Position numbers and translations under genes: made by a program
The notes under the pieces: generated by a model
What the model was told of the DNA's origin: nothing
The model's database searches: none
What the model saw: only the letters and a program-made list of their open reading frames with translations
Assembly (NCBI GenBank): GCA_936450465.1
Contig: OW388292.1
Span: 10,125,756-10,189,755 of the forward strand
DNA: 64,000 nucleotides
Origin: Gibbula magus
Lineage: Eukaryota; Mollusca; Gastropoda; Trochida; Trochidae
Direction: 5' to 3'
Part shown: in pieces, positions 48,800-62,372 of the stretch
How positions within the stretch are numbered: position 1 is the first letter of the stretch
How the letters are laid out: the number at the start of each line of letters is the position of its first letter

Positions 48800-50780
48800 A
48801 TGCTTTTTAAGCCTACGACTTTAGTTTCGCCTCTCACTTGTAAATAATGAAATATTTAGTGAATATATATCAAGACTCTAATGTACTCCAGTTCCTTCAT
48901 TCTATTTTGAACCGAATACAGTACAAGTTCGTTATGAAACGATATAAAAAGTATTGCGATATCATTTCTTATGATATATCTATATTACATCATTTCACAT
49001 ATACATTCGCACATATTGTGTTTCCTGTTGTTATGTTTGAAGGAACCACCACGTCTCTCCTAACTATCTTGTTTTCTGCAACCACTGAAGAGATAAATGG
49101 GTACCTGTATTTATAGGAAATAGTGTAATGGATTACACACTCTCACCTGAAATGTGTAACCTATCCTTATTGGAAGTTAAAGTATTGATATAATCATGTT
49201 AACATGAGTGTTCCGCTAAAACGAAAATGATATGTTTAAGACTAATATTCTGAATGTATTCACTATCCCAATGTAAATAAATAATACAATACATTGTAGC
49301 TGTATCTCCATTACATGTTTCACACGTCTTGTCTATACGACTAAACAGGACATCATAGCTAATACATAGCTCCTAGCTTTACAGTACAATACTGAATCTG
49401 ATCCAAAACAAATTATCAGACAACCCATCAAAGACCAATATTGATTAATTAGAACCTATGGCAGTTCATGTTTCCTTACAGCAACGTTGGATAACTTTAA
49501 GAAGAAATATAACTTTAACAAGCGCAAAACCAATAAATTTATGTAACATGTGTGCAAGATGTGATGGTAATTGACAATAAATCTGAAACATTGTGTAAAA
49601 TGGATGGACAAAGTTGACATATTAGCAATAACTCACCTAAAACATTTCACACAGCTGACAGCTTCTCTCCATGTAATCATTTGGATTTCAGTGTTTTGCT
49701 AATTCACCACAAGGATATTATGAAACCTATGTTCACCACTGTCACGAATTTTATGAACGGAAATTCAGCTATACCAACTGCATTATAACATAGATAGAGG
49801 ATCTATATGCTGAAATACAATTTTCAGGCAGATTCAGTTCCATGGAGACAACTTACTAAAAGCATATGTTTGAGATACATATTGATTGGTAGACATTTGC
49901 ATCTATAGTAAACTCATTTCCTGTTAATTATTCTCATATGCACGCACGCATTGGTCATTACGTGTTTTAATGACACTTTGTTAGGATTTTATTGTCAATT
50001 TGCATGTTATTTTGCACACCATTGTGTTGATACTTGTCAATAGTGTGTAAGTGATTAAGGTATTATCTACCAGGGAAATTTCATCATCTCATGCCAATCC
50101 TTTTCTCTGTTTCGTTTTTGCACATGAGACTTTAGGCTGGATGATTCTCCTCATAAAAAGTCCCAGATGCCATGCGTGAAGGGTATTGAAATCTTATTTC
50201 CTAGGTGAAACCGTAACAAGTCGGTCGCTGTCAAAAACAATGTTTGATTGGAAAAGATAAAGACGTTACCAATGTTACTTTCACAGACAGGGAACTTTAC
50301 TTGAAATGTGATCCATATCCAGGAGAGATTAGGCTGTCGACACTAATTAGAGTAGCAGCTGATGGGAAAGAATAAGTACCACGTAGATATAAAGAATATT
50401 ATGAACCACCTTTGAGGTAAGATGACATTTTAACGTGTCCTGCTTTGCTGATGATTGTCATAATGACATCTAATGATCGTTTTTTTATGGTGCTTTAATA
50501 TCAATTGAATTAAATGATTCTTTTTGTAAAATATGTCATGCATGTGGAGATGTAAAACATGTCTTTGAAAGGTCCAGAGTGACTTGGTCTTTGTCATATT
50601 ATCATATTATAAAAAAAACAGTAAATTGCTTATACATAGAAATACTAAATTTACCATTAGTAATGTGTTACTAGTGTTTCAGACTTTGCTTGAACTATCC
50701 AAGGAAATTAATTCTGACATGCATGTGTTCATTGTAATCATTTTATTTGGAAAAGAAATACAACCCGTAAGCATGTTCTA
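48800..50780. other. Region between Q2 and the TTAA MITE, no gene established
   Basis: Mostly featureless AT-rich DNA. Around 50290-50570 the plus strand can be read as RELYLKCDPYPGEIRLSTL and, after breaks, SFCKICHACGDVKHVFE, which loosely resembles a LINE C-terminal zinc knuckle. This is too weak to annotate as an element. Confidence 0.3.
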
Positions 50781-50787
50781 TTGTTCA

Positions 50788-51142
50788 AGGCGCTGTAGCA
50801 CGTTTTTTGCAAATTTTATTTTTTCAAACTTCTCATTTATAATGATAGTCTATGTCATTTATATTTACTTTAGAGGGTTAAACATCTTATTACACAAACC
50901 AATTATCCGTAGTGGTAATAACGGTGTTGAGTAAAAAGCCAAAATTGCATGGCGGCCATTTTATTGTGAACACATTTTATTATTTCAAATGACAAAAACG
51001 ATTCCCATGGCTTTACGGAACTATGTACAGTCATTTGCAACTTGATTTTCCGAAGAGAGAACGGTGTTTTACTATTGTTGACATTATTTTTCAAATGCAT
51101 TTTGTCGACTTATTTGAGCGAAAAAAACGTGCTACAGTGCCT
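50788..51142. mobile_element. MITE with TTAA-like target duplication (copy 2)
   Basis: Homologous to 255-607 over its whole length. Termini are AGGCGCTGTAGCACG and, reversed, AGGCACTGTAGCACG. The right flank is TTAA (51143-51146) and the left flank TTCA (50784-50787), one change from TTAA. The left breakpoint of the recent 6-kb tandem duplication falls inside this copy. Confidence 0.7.
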
Positions 51143-52330
51143 TTAATGTCTGAACAAGATACGCCAAATGACCTGTTGGCATATCTTGTTGTCCACAATG
51201 ATACTTATATATAACAAGAGAAGATTACCACATGACTATTGTATGGAGCTCTTCAGAGATGATATGGGCAATAGGAGTTTCTAACGTATTTAAGTGCCCA
51301 TCGAACTATAATTACGAATTACGAATTATGTTAAAAGTTAATGTTTGGATGTTAAACTAAACTGATGTGATCACAACCAGAGTTACAAGAATCAATTTTT
51401 GAGCATCACTGAATTTATTATCTCTAATAGATCTTAACAGGGCCACCAACAAGCTATTCTCCGTGTCAGTGTCAGTCAATAATAATTCTGATTTGTTTAG
51501 ACCTTTTAAGACATGGTTTGAAGAAGAAAGCACCCTGTTACCGCAATGGTCGAGATCAGCACACAAATTGGCATTTTAGCAGACAACTGAACTGAGATAA
51601 CCTTTTCAAAGTCTCTCGAATTATTACTTTGCTTATTGTCGTTCACCTTCAATCTCAAAGCTATGATGCCTACGGTCGAACCCTGCATGATGACATCGTT
51701 TAAGTATTAGAAATAAAACCAACAATTAGTAGAACAATTTGCGTTTCAAAGGAAAATTTTACACAAACTGTTGTAAATGATAAAGAAAAAGCTTCAACTT
51801 GTAATTATATTTTGACTGAAATTAAGTTGAATTAAGATTTGTTCTTTTATCACTGAAATTTTGCCTAAGCTTTTTGATATGTCATTTATAATTGACAGAT
51901 GACATTATATTATGTTTAATTGCAAATTAAGTTTTTATTGTCATTCTACCAATAATCAATGTTCGCCAACTCAGTTCCATGTTATGAAGTGCACCTATTT
52001 AAAAAATACATATAAAAAATTTCTATTCCAGAGTGCGTATGAATGATTTGATATACATTTCCAAAGAAATCTGATATTGATAAATTAACATGGATAATGA
52101 ATTTGAAATAGGTATATATCATACATAAACATCTACAACCTTCGGGGGAGACATACTGATACAGCTGACGAAAGGAAATAAGAACTTCATGGCTTTTAAG
52201 GGCGCTGTAGCTGAGCAAAATTAGGGAATACAGTTACATACGATGTTTAGATTATCCTTCATGTTATCGAGAGTAGATTATGTCAAGGGCATTACATTAT
52301 ATTGACGCACTGATGAAACATTATTGCTGT

Positions 52331-52685
52331 ACAGGAAGATTTTCTGGATAACAACTTCTTTAAAGTGAAAACACACGAATTTTCGCAGTACATACTCACT
52401 CCTTCATCAGGTGGAATGTAAGGAAATACTGTTTGTATTGCAAATCCTCATTGTATACCATGCTCATGCTTCATCACCCTCATGTTTGTATTACAAATCC
52501 CCATTGTATACCATTCTCATGCATGCTAATCTCCCTGATCGAGTTTCCTCACCATTGTTTTGTTTGCTATATAAATGTATCATATTTTATTTCCTTACAT
52601 TCCACCTGGTGAAGGAGGGAGGATGTACTCCGAAACGTCGTGTATTTTCACTTTAAAGAAGTTGTTATCCAGACAATCTTCCTGT
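52331..52685. mobile_element. Paired 98-bp inverted arms with hammerhead-like cores (P2a)
   Basis: Left arm 52331-52428 and right arm 52588-52685 are near-perfect reverse complements. Each contains, pointing outward, CTGATGAAGGAG (left, minus strand) or CTGGTGAAGGAG (right, plus) followed by GAAA. The right arm continues ACGTCGTGTA, which could be a short stem III and cleavage triplet. An extra A after the core and unmatched stem I make ribozyme activity unlikely. The loop contains a 53-bp direct repeat (GTTTGTATTGCAAATCC type at 52431 and 52484). Probably a solo terminal-repeat remnant of a Penelope-like element. Confidence 0.55.
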
Positions 52686-53885
52686 TCTTTTGTATATCAC
52701 TTCTAAATGCCCTTCAAAGACCTGATTATTGCTGTACTTCCCCATTTTGTTTCATCATACCTCTTTTAACATTGACGATGCATTCTGCTGGACAATGCCA
52801 CATCAGAAGATTATCAATAAGAATTGTGTGGACCGCTTGGTTATGCTTTATCTTTGCTGGGATTTTAAAAAGTTTTTTTTTCAATAGGAATGCCCAGTGT
52901 TTGGACAATATAAGACGTCTCTAGATCGACAATCATTGGCTCCACTATTGCAAAGTCGCCATAAAGCTTGTAACTAATAGATGTGAACATGCTCAATAAA
53001 GAAAAACAAATAAACCTTTGTGAAATAATATCGATTCCTCTTGAATTTCTTCACCAAAATGATATTAAGTTGCTTTAAAATGTGTTCCTTTTCAATGCAT
53101 GATTTCACGAGGATTATAATTAGTATATCAACTTTGCAAAATAGCCCCAATCTCTTTATCTGTTAAAATATATTAACTATAGTGTCAGGTCGGCTATCAT
53201 CTTCTAACACATTACTAATCTTTCCTCCAAATAGCTTCTGTCAGTATGATGTAACTTTAACGACACTTTGGCATCACAGTGTTGTGCAGAATGTGTTCAC
53301 AGGGTCCGGAAAATTTAAGACTATTAACAAATTACATCATGTTTGAAAAAGGAATATGATTTGCCACTTCATTTCACTTTGAGTTAAAGGATTTTCTTTT
53401 TCATGTTTCTCATTCTGTCAGTTATGTTATGAAATTTCTAAAAATGCGTTTCACCCAGTTATACAGATATAACACGCAGTGCCTCCTACTCTTTCTCAAT
53501 ATTCAGTTACACTCAATCCTTAATGCAAGATACATTCGGTGATTAGTTCACATTACAAATTTTATTTCAAGTACAGCAGATGATGAAAAAGCTTCAATGA
53601 CAACACTGTACATGTACCTATAGGATTAAACTGTTCAATAAGATTTCGACATGTCAGGATTATGCTGATTACCATTTTAGAAGCTATTGTCTAGTTAAGA
53701 TATATGTGTTTGACATACAACTGTGAATATATTTTGCATGAAGATAGCAATGTACAAATGAATTAAATAAATGAATGCCAAACTATTACATGATAAGAGT
53801 AAATTGTCGACTTGAATACTCAACCGTTGTGACCTATTTGCAAATGGGCGTCACTAACAACGATTTTCTTGCGATTCAGCAATAA

Positions 53886-53989
53886 AATACTAAACTCTGT
53901 CCCGTTTGATAACATGCTTTCGCTCGTTAAATACCAAACCATTCACTCATATCATAAACATGTTATCAAACGGGACATCGTTTAGTATT
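53886..53989. mobile_element. Foldback element in P2a
   Basis: The left arm AATACTAAACTCTGTCCCG and onwards matches the right arm ending GGGACATCGTTTAGTATT. The core GCTTTCGCTCGTTAAATAC (53916-53934) is the same as in the foldback at 1864-1967, but the arms differ. P1 lacks it at the homologous place, so it arrived after the P1/P2 split and before the recent duplication. Confidence 0.75.
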
Positions 53990-56561
53990 CTATATGTACC
54001 ACATAGTGTAACTCATTGTCACCATGACCTCAACTGCTTGGTAGCATGGCGACTTTGACGTCATCATAGTGTTTTGGATTATTTGGTTCAGAGCTGGTAA
54101 GGTTACGAATCCTCTTGGACTTACAGCCTAATATTCTTGGAATCCTTTGTCTTTGTCACCAGACACATTGGATATCATATTCTCAATTGCATATTTCACG
54201 TGTCATTTAAACGTTTATCGATGTGTTATGATGTTCTGCAAGGTGAGCAAGTCAATGTTGAGTGTGTTACCATGTACATTATCAGCGTACCCGCACACTA
54301 CGGAAACGCGCGCCGTGAGTCTGCACGTGCAGATCATGCACATATATGAGAATGACGACTGCAATTATTCAATAAATTTGACATATTGGTGGATCTCACC
54401 TTCAGTTTGCTTCTTAACTTAACTTAAATTTGGGGGCATGGTAACCCTCATGAATATTACCTATCATGCCAAATCTGTGCACATGATCACACGATCAGGA
54501 CATAGGTCACATTGGCCCTATAACCAAGCCATGTAAAGTATAACCTTCTTAACCTTAGCCCAAGTTATAGTATTCTAGTACACAGAAAGTCCCAGTCCCA
54601 GTCATTTCATTACTTTAGTTAGTTTCCCATAACAATTATTAACACAGATGTCGAAATGACAGAAGAGAAATGGTCTCTACGAGAGATGGTGATGATTTCA
54701 AGGAAGAGACACAAAAGGAACTACTCCTTATGGAGAGGATATTAACCAGTCACTGATGTGCACCGGGGTGTTGGAATGGGGATGCATAAGATGAAATCAT
54801 CACATACAAGGAGATTGATATACAAATGTATATAATCTGGACGAAGTATCTTAATAATATATAATATAATATCTAAAAGTATCTTAATATTTTCAATCGT
54901 ACATCAACTCATAAATATGTCTTCTGATATCAACTATATCAATAAAAGTTGATAAACGTTACAGATATCCAAGGCTTGTCGAGTGTTGATATCAGAACAC
55001 ACGGTGTGTTCTATTTATCATTCAAAATCATTCTTCATTACATTTCAGTGAAAATTAATGTCATTACTCGGTGATGGTGAGCAAGGTATTGTTCAAACTT
55101 TATTGTGTGATCTCACACAAGCATATCTTCTGTCTCACAGTTTTGGATGATGAATGGAAAGGAGTCAACTATTCTGTTTATTACTTGCCCAAATTAATCA
55201 GGTGAAATTACTGACAGTGTGCTGAACTAAGATTTCCGTGTGTCATGTGCCATTGTGATGGTGGTTTGGCTAGTTTAGTTGCCCTAGTCTAACATTGTCC
55301 TGTAACTATAACTCTGGAGAATCCTCAATGAGGGAGTAATAAACATGTTATTTCACTTAATGAAAACATGTCAAGTATATGATATCATCGTAACAATAGG
55401 ATGATATCATAAGAATTCAATTCTTTATACTTTGTATTTATAATACACTATATAATATTACAAGATCTGTCATTCTATGATTTATATTTGAAAATCAAAA
55501 TTCGTTTATCAATGTTTTTAATAATGAAATGGAAACTAAGCGATAATCTGTTCCGTTTAATGACTGGAACCACTTTAATTTCTTCAAAAGATATAAACAA
55601 CATTTATTTTTTTGGAAATCGTTTCAATCAAATTGATTGCATATCCAACAGTTGCTTGTGTGACATGGTTTTGTCTGAACAATTATATGTTATTTTATGA
55701 GCGTTCCGCACACGACTCTGACACTTGACACTGACACCTTTCGAATGTTATGAAACTTGACACATGCAATCACTATTATAAAGTACCCTCATTATAGAAT
55801 TTTACGCATATTTTCTTAGTTTTTCGGCTTCATTTTCTTGTAATATGCTTGTAATATTCTTCTCTACGTTTTTAGACTACAAACATTAAGAACACGAATA
55901 TGTTAAATTTATCTAAGTTAACCTCTAAATCCCTCTTGAAACTAATATATATTGATGTATACAGATCTTATTTCTGATGTAAACCACTAAATGAAGCGTC
56001 TATCAACATTATTTTGTCATCAAACAAATCTTCAATTTCATCAGTAACGAATAGCCTCTTAAACAACTTTTTCTCAATTCTAAAGATAGCTAGTTTATAA
56101 GAGAGCAAAAGTATATAAAGCAGGGCATAGCATAGGACATTGACTCACTATCAATATCTCAATCAATCAATCAATCATTCATTCTCCAGAAAACCACGTT
56201 GGTGGCACAGGAGCGAATATAATTAATCCATATACAGTAATAAATGATAAAAAAAACTACTACAGCATGACTGTAATTATTCTAACTATTTCTCATAAGA
56301 GATGATACCTTTCATACGAATTTGGATAAATCAGCAATTTCTATAGTGTCATTGGTAGATAATAATATAACACAATTTTGCAGACATGGATATAGTGTTT
56401 CAAGTGATAGAATATATTTATTGTTCTCGCATCAGATAAACTTGTAATTAAAATATATAATGAAATTCATCAGCAATAGGTACAGATTGACATAATTTTC
56501 CCAGCAGCCAGTTTGAATTGGCAGATTGTGGTTACATGTGATAAATCATATACCCCGTTTA

Positions 56562-57055
56562 CACCAACCCCGTTCTCACTACGTTCTTGAATTTTTTTAG
56601 AATGGCCTCGAACTGTCTGAGAACGGAATGGACGTAGCTGCAACTGTTTGCGAACTTTATGAACTGGTTCGGACGTACTAAAAAATCTAGTGCTCCAGAA
56701 CGTTGGACATGACCAACGATCTACCCGTTCTGAAACTTGACTGGGTATAAATGTACTAAAAACGGGATTGTCGTACTTCGAACGGAGCTGCCGTACTTCG
56801 AACGGAATTACCGTACTTCGAACTTACTAAGGACGGGTGAGGACGTTCTGCAGTCAATCAATTGCAATACGTTCGTGCACAGTTTCCACCCCGTCCATCC
56901 CGTCCACACACAGATGTAACTCGACCACAGTACGCCCCTTTCAGTTGCTGTCTCATGTAAATTTGTTCCAAATAAAATGTATTGTTCCTAAGAAGATGCT
57001 ACTGTGTTCTTACTCAGGTCTAAAAGTTCACAACGTCCTCGTTACGTTCTATCCG
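56562..57055. mobile_element. TIR element, right-truncated by the duplication breakpoint
   Basis: Left end TTTACACCAACCCCGTTCTC then ACTACGTTCT. The interior holds three GTACTTCGAACGG-type repeats (56770-56823). It ends at the tandem duplication junction (CCGTTT, 57055). It retains about 270 bp missing from the other copy. Confidence 0.55.
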
Positions 57056-57111
57056 TTTTTCAAATGCATTTTATCGACTTATTTGAGCGAAAAAAACGTG
57101 CTACAGTGCCT
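57056..57111. mobile_element. Truncated 3' end of the TTAA MITE at the duplication junction
   Basis: Only the last 56 bp of the 50788-51142 element are present, starting exactly at the tandem duplication junction and followed by TTAA. It was generated by the duplication rather than by transposition. Confidence 0.8.
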
Positions 57112-57844
57112 TTAATGTCTGAACAAGATACGCCAAATGACGTGTTGGCATATCTTGTTGTCCACAATGATACTTATATATAACAAGAGAAGATTACCAC
57201 ATGACTATTGTATGGAGCTCTTCAGAGATGATATGGGCAATAGGAGTTGCTTACGTATTTAAGTGCTCATCGAACTATAATTACGAATTACGAATTATGT
57301 TAAAAGTTAATGTTTGGATGTTAAACTAAACTGATGTGATCACAACCAGAGTTACAAGAATCAATCCTTGAGCATCACTGAATTTATTATCCTTAATTGA
57401 TCTTAACAGGGCCACCAACAAGCTATTCTCCGTGTCAGTGTCAGTCAATAATAATTCTGATTTGTTTAGACCTTTTAAGACATGGGTTGAAGAAGAAAGC
57501 ACGCTGTTACCGCAATGGTCGATATCAGCACACAAATTGGCATTTTAGCAGACAACTGAACTGAGATAACCTTTTCAAAGTCTCTCGAATTATTACTTTG
57601 CTTATTGTCTTTCACCTTCTATCTCAAAGCAATGATGCCTACGGTCGAACCCTGCACGATGACATCGTTTAAGTATTAGAAATAAAACCAACAATTAGTA
57701 GAACAATTTGCGTTTCAAAGGAAAATTTTACACAAACTGTTGTAAATGATAAAGAAAAAACTTAAACTTGTAATTATATTTAGACTGAAATTAAGTTGAA
57801 TTAAGATTTGTTCTTTTATCACTGAAATTTTACTCACTCAAAAT

Positions 57845-58135
57845 ACTCACTCCTTCATCAGGTGGAATGTAAGGAAATACTGTTTGTATTGCAAATCCTC
57901 ATTGTATACCATGCTCATGCTTCATCACCCTCATGTTTGTATTACAAATCCCCATTGTATACCATTCTCATGCATGCTAATCTCCCTGATTGAGTTTCCT
58001 CACCATTGTTTTGTTTGCTATATAAATTATCATATTTTATTTCCTTACATTCCACCTGGTGAAGGAGGGAGGATGTACTCCGAAACGTCGTGTATTTTCA
58101 CTTTAAAGAAGTTGTTATCCAGACAATCTTCCTGT
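57845..58135. mobile_element. Copy of the inverted-arm element with truncated left arm (P2b)
   Basis: Same element as 52331-52685, but the left arm keeps only its inner 35 bp (57845-57879) because of the P2b deletion that ends there. The right arm (58038-58135) is intact. The long open frame 58090-58374, shared with 52640-52924, overlaps this arm and has no recognised product. Confidence 0.6.
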
Positions 58136-59335
58136 TCTTATGTATATCACTTCTAAATGCCCTTCAAAGACCTGATTATTGCTGTACTTCCCCATGTTGT
58201 TTCATCATACCTCTTTTAACATTGACGATGCATTCTGCTGGACAATGCCACATCAGTATATTATCAATAAGAATTTTGTGGACCGCTTGGTTATGCTTTA
58301 TCTTTGCTGTGATTTTAAAAAGTTTTATTTTCAATAGGAATGCCCAGTGTTCGGACAATATTAGACGTCTCTAGATCGACAATCATTGGCTCCACTATTG
58401 TAAATTCGCCATAAAGCTTGTAACTTATAGATGTGGACATGCTCAATAAAGAAAAACAAATAAACCTTTATGAAATAATTTCGATTCCTCTTGAATTTCT
58501 TCACCAAAATGATATTAAGTTGCTTTAAAATGTGTTCCATTTCAATACATGATTTCACGAGTATTATAATTAGTATATCAACTTTGCAAAATAGCCCCAA
58601 TCTCTTTATCTGTTAAAATTTATTAACTATAGTGTCAGGTCGGCTATCATCTTCTAACACATTACTAATCTTTCCTCCAAATAGCTTCTGTCAGTATGAT
58701 GTAACTTTAACGACACTTTGGCATCACAGTGTTGTGCAGAATGTGTTCACAGGGTCCGGAAAATTTAAGACTATTAACAAATTACATCATGTTTGAAAAA
58801 GGAATATGATTTGCCACTTCATTTCACTTTGAGTTAAAGGATTTTCTTTTTCATGTTTCTCATTCTGTCAGTTATGTTATGAAATTTCTAAAAATGCGTT
58901 TCACCCAGTTAAACAGATATAACACGCAGTGCCTCCTACTCTTTCTCAAAATTCAGTTACACTCGATCCTTAATGCAAGAAACATTCGGTGATTAGTTCA
59001 CATTACAAATTTTATTTCAAGTACAGCAGATGATGAAAAAGGTTCAATGACAACACTGTACATGTACCTATAGGAATAAACTGTTCAATAAGATTTCGAC
59101 ATGTCAGGATTATGCTGATTACCATTTTAGAAGCTATTGTCTAGTTAAGATATATGTGTTTGACATACAACTGTGAATATATTTTGCATGAAGATAGCAA
59201 TGTACAAATGAATTAAATAAATGAATGCCAAACTATTACATGATAAGAGTAAATTGTCGACTTTATTACTCAACTGTTGTGACCTATTTGCAAATGGGCG
59301 TCACTAACAACGATTTTCTTGCGATTCAGCAATAA

Positions 59336-59440
59336 AATACTAAACTCTGTCCCGTTTGATAACATGCTTTCGCTCGTTAAAATACCAAACCATTCACTCA
59401 TATCATAAACATGTTATCAAACGGGACATCGTTTAGTATT
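59336..59440. mobile_element. Foldback element in P2b
   Basis: Copy of 53886-53989 carried by the tandem duplication, with one extra A in the core (near 59380). Confidence 0.75.
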
Positions 59441-59978
59441 CTATATGTACCACATAGTGTAACTCATTGTCACCATGACCTCAACTGCTTGGTTGCATGG
59501 CGACTTTGACGTCATCATATGTTACAGCATTAATAGTGTTTTGGATTATTTGGTTCAGAGCTGGTAAGGTTACGAGTCCTCTTAGACTTACATCCTAATA
59601 TTCTTGGAATATATTGGAATATTGGAACCTTTGTCTTTGTCACCAGACACATTGGATATCATATTCTCAATTGCATATTTCACGTGTCATTTAAACGTAT
59701 ATCGATGTGTTATGATGTTCTGCAAGGTGAGCAAGTCCATGTTGAGTGTGTTACCATGTACGTTATCACCATGTACGTTATCACCGTACCCGCACACTAC
59801 GGAAACGCGCGCCGTGAGTCTGCACGTGCAGATCATGCACATATATATATGAGAATGACATGCTGCAATTATTCAATTAATTTGACATTGGTGGATCTCA
59901 CCTTCAGTTTGCTTCTTACTTAACAGCTTTTTACATTCACTTAAATTTGGGGGCATGGTAACCCTCATGAATATTACG

Positions 59979-60253
59979 TAGAGGGTAATGTCCGAGTAAC
60001 TCTCCATTCCTTAAAAATAATGGAGCCGAGGCCCCGGAGGGGCCGAGGCCCATTATTTTTAAGGAATGGAGAGTTACGAGGATATTACCCTACTTAAATT
60101 ACACTCAAAGTATTGCTCTTTCATCAAAATGGCTTTAAAAAGTTAAAGAAATTAAATTTCTACTTAAAAAATATGATGTGATGTTTAACTCTCCATTACT
60201 GAAAAATAATGGAGTGAAAGAACAATAGGATGACGTCACAAGTGTAATTTAAC
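59979..60253. mobile_element. Nested foldback/TIR insertion present only in P2b
   Basis: P2a reads ATGAATATTACCTATCATG at the homologous point (about 54450-54470). In P2b about 275 bp interrupt it. The first part (59985-60085) is a near-perfect palindrome with arms GTAACTCTCCATTCC and onwards and a GC-rich centre GGCCCCGGAGGGGCC. The second part (60096-60252) has terminal inverted repeats TTAAATTACACT / AGTGTAATTTAA and an internal CTCTCCATTACTG segment similar to the first part. It inserted after the recent duplication, so it is the youngest datable insertion here. Confidence 0.75.
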
Positions 60254-62372
60254 TATCATGCCAAATCTGTGCACATGATCACACGATCAGGACATAGGTC
60301 ACATTGACCCTATAACCAAGCCATGTAAAGTATAACCTTCTTAACCATAGCCCAAGTTATAGTATTCCAGTACACAGAAAGTCCCAATCCCAGTCATTTC
60401 ATTACTTCAGTTAGTTTCCCATACCAATTATTAACACAGATGTCGAATTGACGGAAGAGAGAAACAAACACATTCTACGAGAGATGGTGATGATTTCAAG
60501 GAAGAGACACAAAAGGAACTACTCCTTATGGAGAGGATATTAACCAGTCACTGATGTGCACCGGGGTGTTGGAATGGGGATGCATAAGATGAAATCATCA
60601 CATACAAGGAGATTGGTATACAAATGTATATAATCTGGACGAAGTATCTTAATAATATATGATATAATATCTAAAAGTATCTTAATATTTTCAATCGTAC
60701 ATCAACTCATAAATATGTCTTCTGATATCAACTATATCAATAAAAGTTGATAAACGTTACAGATATCCAAGGCTTGTCGAGTGTTGATATCAGAACACAC
60801 GGTGTGTTCTATTTATCATTCAAAATCATTCTTCATTACATTTCAGTGAAAATTAATGTCATTACTCGGTGATGGTGAGCAAGGTATTGTTCAAACTTTA
60901 TTGTGTGATCTCACACAAGCATGTCTTCTGTCTCACAGTTTTGGATGATGAATGGAAAGGAGTCAACTATTCTGTTTAATACTTGCCCAAATTAATCAGG
61001 TGAAATTACTGACAGTGTGCTGAACTAAGATTTCCGTGTGTCATGTGCCATTGTGATGGTGGTTTGGCTAGTTTAGTTGCCCTAGTCTAACATTGTCCTG
61101 TAACTATAACTCTGGAGAATCCTCAGTGAGAGTGTAATAAACATGTTATTTCACTTAATGAAAACATGTCAATTATATGATATCATCGTAACAATAGGAT
61201 GATATCATAAGAATTCAATTCTTTATAATTTGTATTTATAATACACTATATAATATTACAAGATCTGTCATTCTATGATTTATATTTGAAAATCAAAATT
61301 CGTTTATCAATGTTTTTAATGATGAAATGGACACTAAGCGATAATCTATTCCGTTTAATGACTGGAACCACTTTAATTTCTTCAAAAGATATAACCAACA
61401 TTTATTTTTTGGAAATCGTTTCAATCAAATTGATTGCATATCCAACAGTTGCTTGTGTGGCATGGTTTTATCTGAACAATTATATGTTATTTTATGAGCG
61501 TTCCGCACACGACTCTGACACTTGACACTGACACCTTTCGAATGTTATGAAACTTGACACATGCAATCACTATTATAAAGTACCCTCATTATAGAATTTT
61601 ACGAATTTTACGCATATTTTCTAAGTTTTTCGGCTTCATTTTCTTGTAATACTTGATAAGTTATCGTAAATGCTTGTAATATTCTTCTCTACGTTTTTAG
61701 ACTACAAACGTTAAGAACACGAATATGTTAAATTTATCTAAGTTAACCTCTAAATCCCTCTTGAAACTAATTTATATTGATGTATACAGATCTTATTTCT
61801 GCTGTAAACCACTACAAGAAGCGTCTATCAACATAATTTTGTCATCAAACAAATCTTCAATTTCATCAGTAACGAAATAGCCTCTTAAACAACTTTTTCT
61901 CAATTCTAAAGATAGCTAGTTTATAAGAGAGCAAAAGTATATAAAGCAAGGCATAGCATACGACATTGACTAACTATCAATATCTTAATCAATCAATCAT
62001 TCATTCTCCAGAAAACCACGTTGGTGGCACAGGAGCGAATATAATTAATCCATATACAGTAATAAATGATAAAAAAAAATACTACAGCATGACTGTAATT
62101 ATTCTAACTATTTCTCATAAGAGATGATACCTTTCATACGAATTTGTATAAATCAGCAATTTCTATAGTGTCATTGGTAGAGAATAATATAACACAATTT
62201 TGCAGACATGGATATAGTGTTTCAAGTGATAGAATATATTTATTGTTCTCGCATCAGATAAACTTGTAATTCAAATATATAATGAAATTCAGCAGCAATA
62301 GGTACAGATTGACATAATTTTCCCAGCAGCCAGTTTGAATTGGCAGATTGTGGTTACATGTGATAAATCATA

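Larger units (their letters stand above)
32190..48800 (+). repeat. Segmental duplication Q2 (old paralogue of Q1)
   Basis: Direct-orientation partner of Q1. Homology opens near 32190 (motif near GTGCATCCATTGTGATGAG, versus 8157 in Q1) and fades after about 48800. Q2 is shorter than Q1 because it lacks the 6-kb, 2.2-kb and LINE insertions of Q1. It carries its own insertions at 34.4-35.16, 36.9-39.6, 40.27-41.60, 42.3-42.98, 45.3-46.2 and 46.9-47.4 kb. Confidence 0.85.
51090..57055 (+). repeat. Recent tandem duplication, copy P2a
   Basis: First copy of a direct tandem repeat, nearly identical to P2b over most of its length. It begins inside the 3' part of the TTAA MITE (50788-51142) and ends inside the TIR element that starts near 56562. 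It contains about 520 bp (51873-52391) and about 270 bp (56599-56868) that P2b lacks. It lacks the 59.98-60.25-kb foldback insertion and a 16-bp block after 54067 that P2b has. The 52-kb block is a deletion in P2b, because P1 carries a homologue of it. Confidence 0.93.

Noticed and set aside
50290..50570. Possible LINE C-terminal zinc knuckle (FCKICHACGDVKHVFE)
   Set aside because: The match is short, frames are broken on both sides, and no other reverse-transcriptase segment could be joined to it.
51357..51566. Duplicated 69-codon minus-strand frame (TDTDTENSLLVALLRSI), also at 57326-57535
   Set aside because: The two copies come from the recent tandem duplication, so conservation is uninformative. 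Most of the few differences change residues, which fits neutral drift.
52640..52924. 94-codon frame also present at 58090-58374
   Set aside because: It overlaps the inverted-arm element, has no recognised motif, and its preservation is explained by the recent age of the duplication.
55488..55700. 70-codon plus-strand frame in P2a
   Set aside because: Small indels shift the frame in the P2b copy (61286-61525), so there is no sign of coding constraint.
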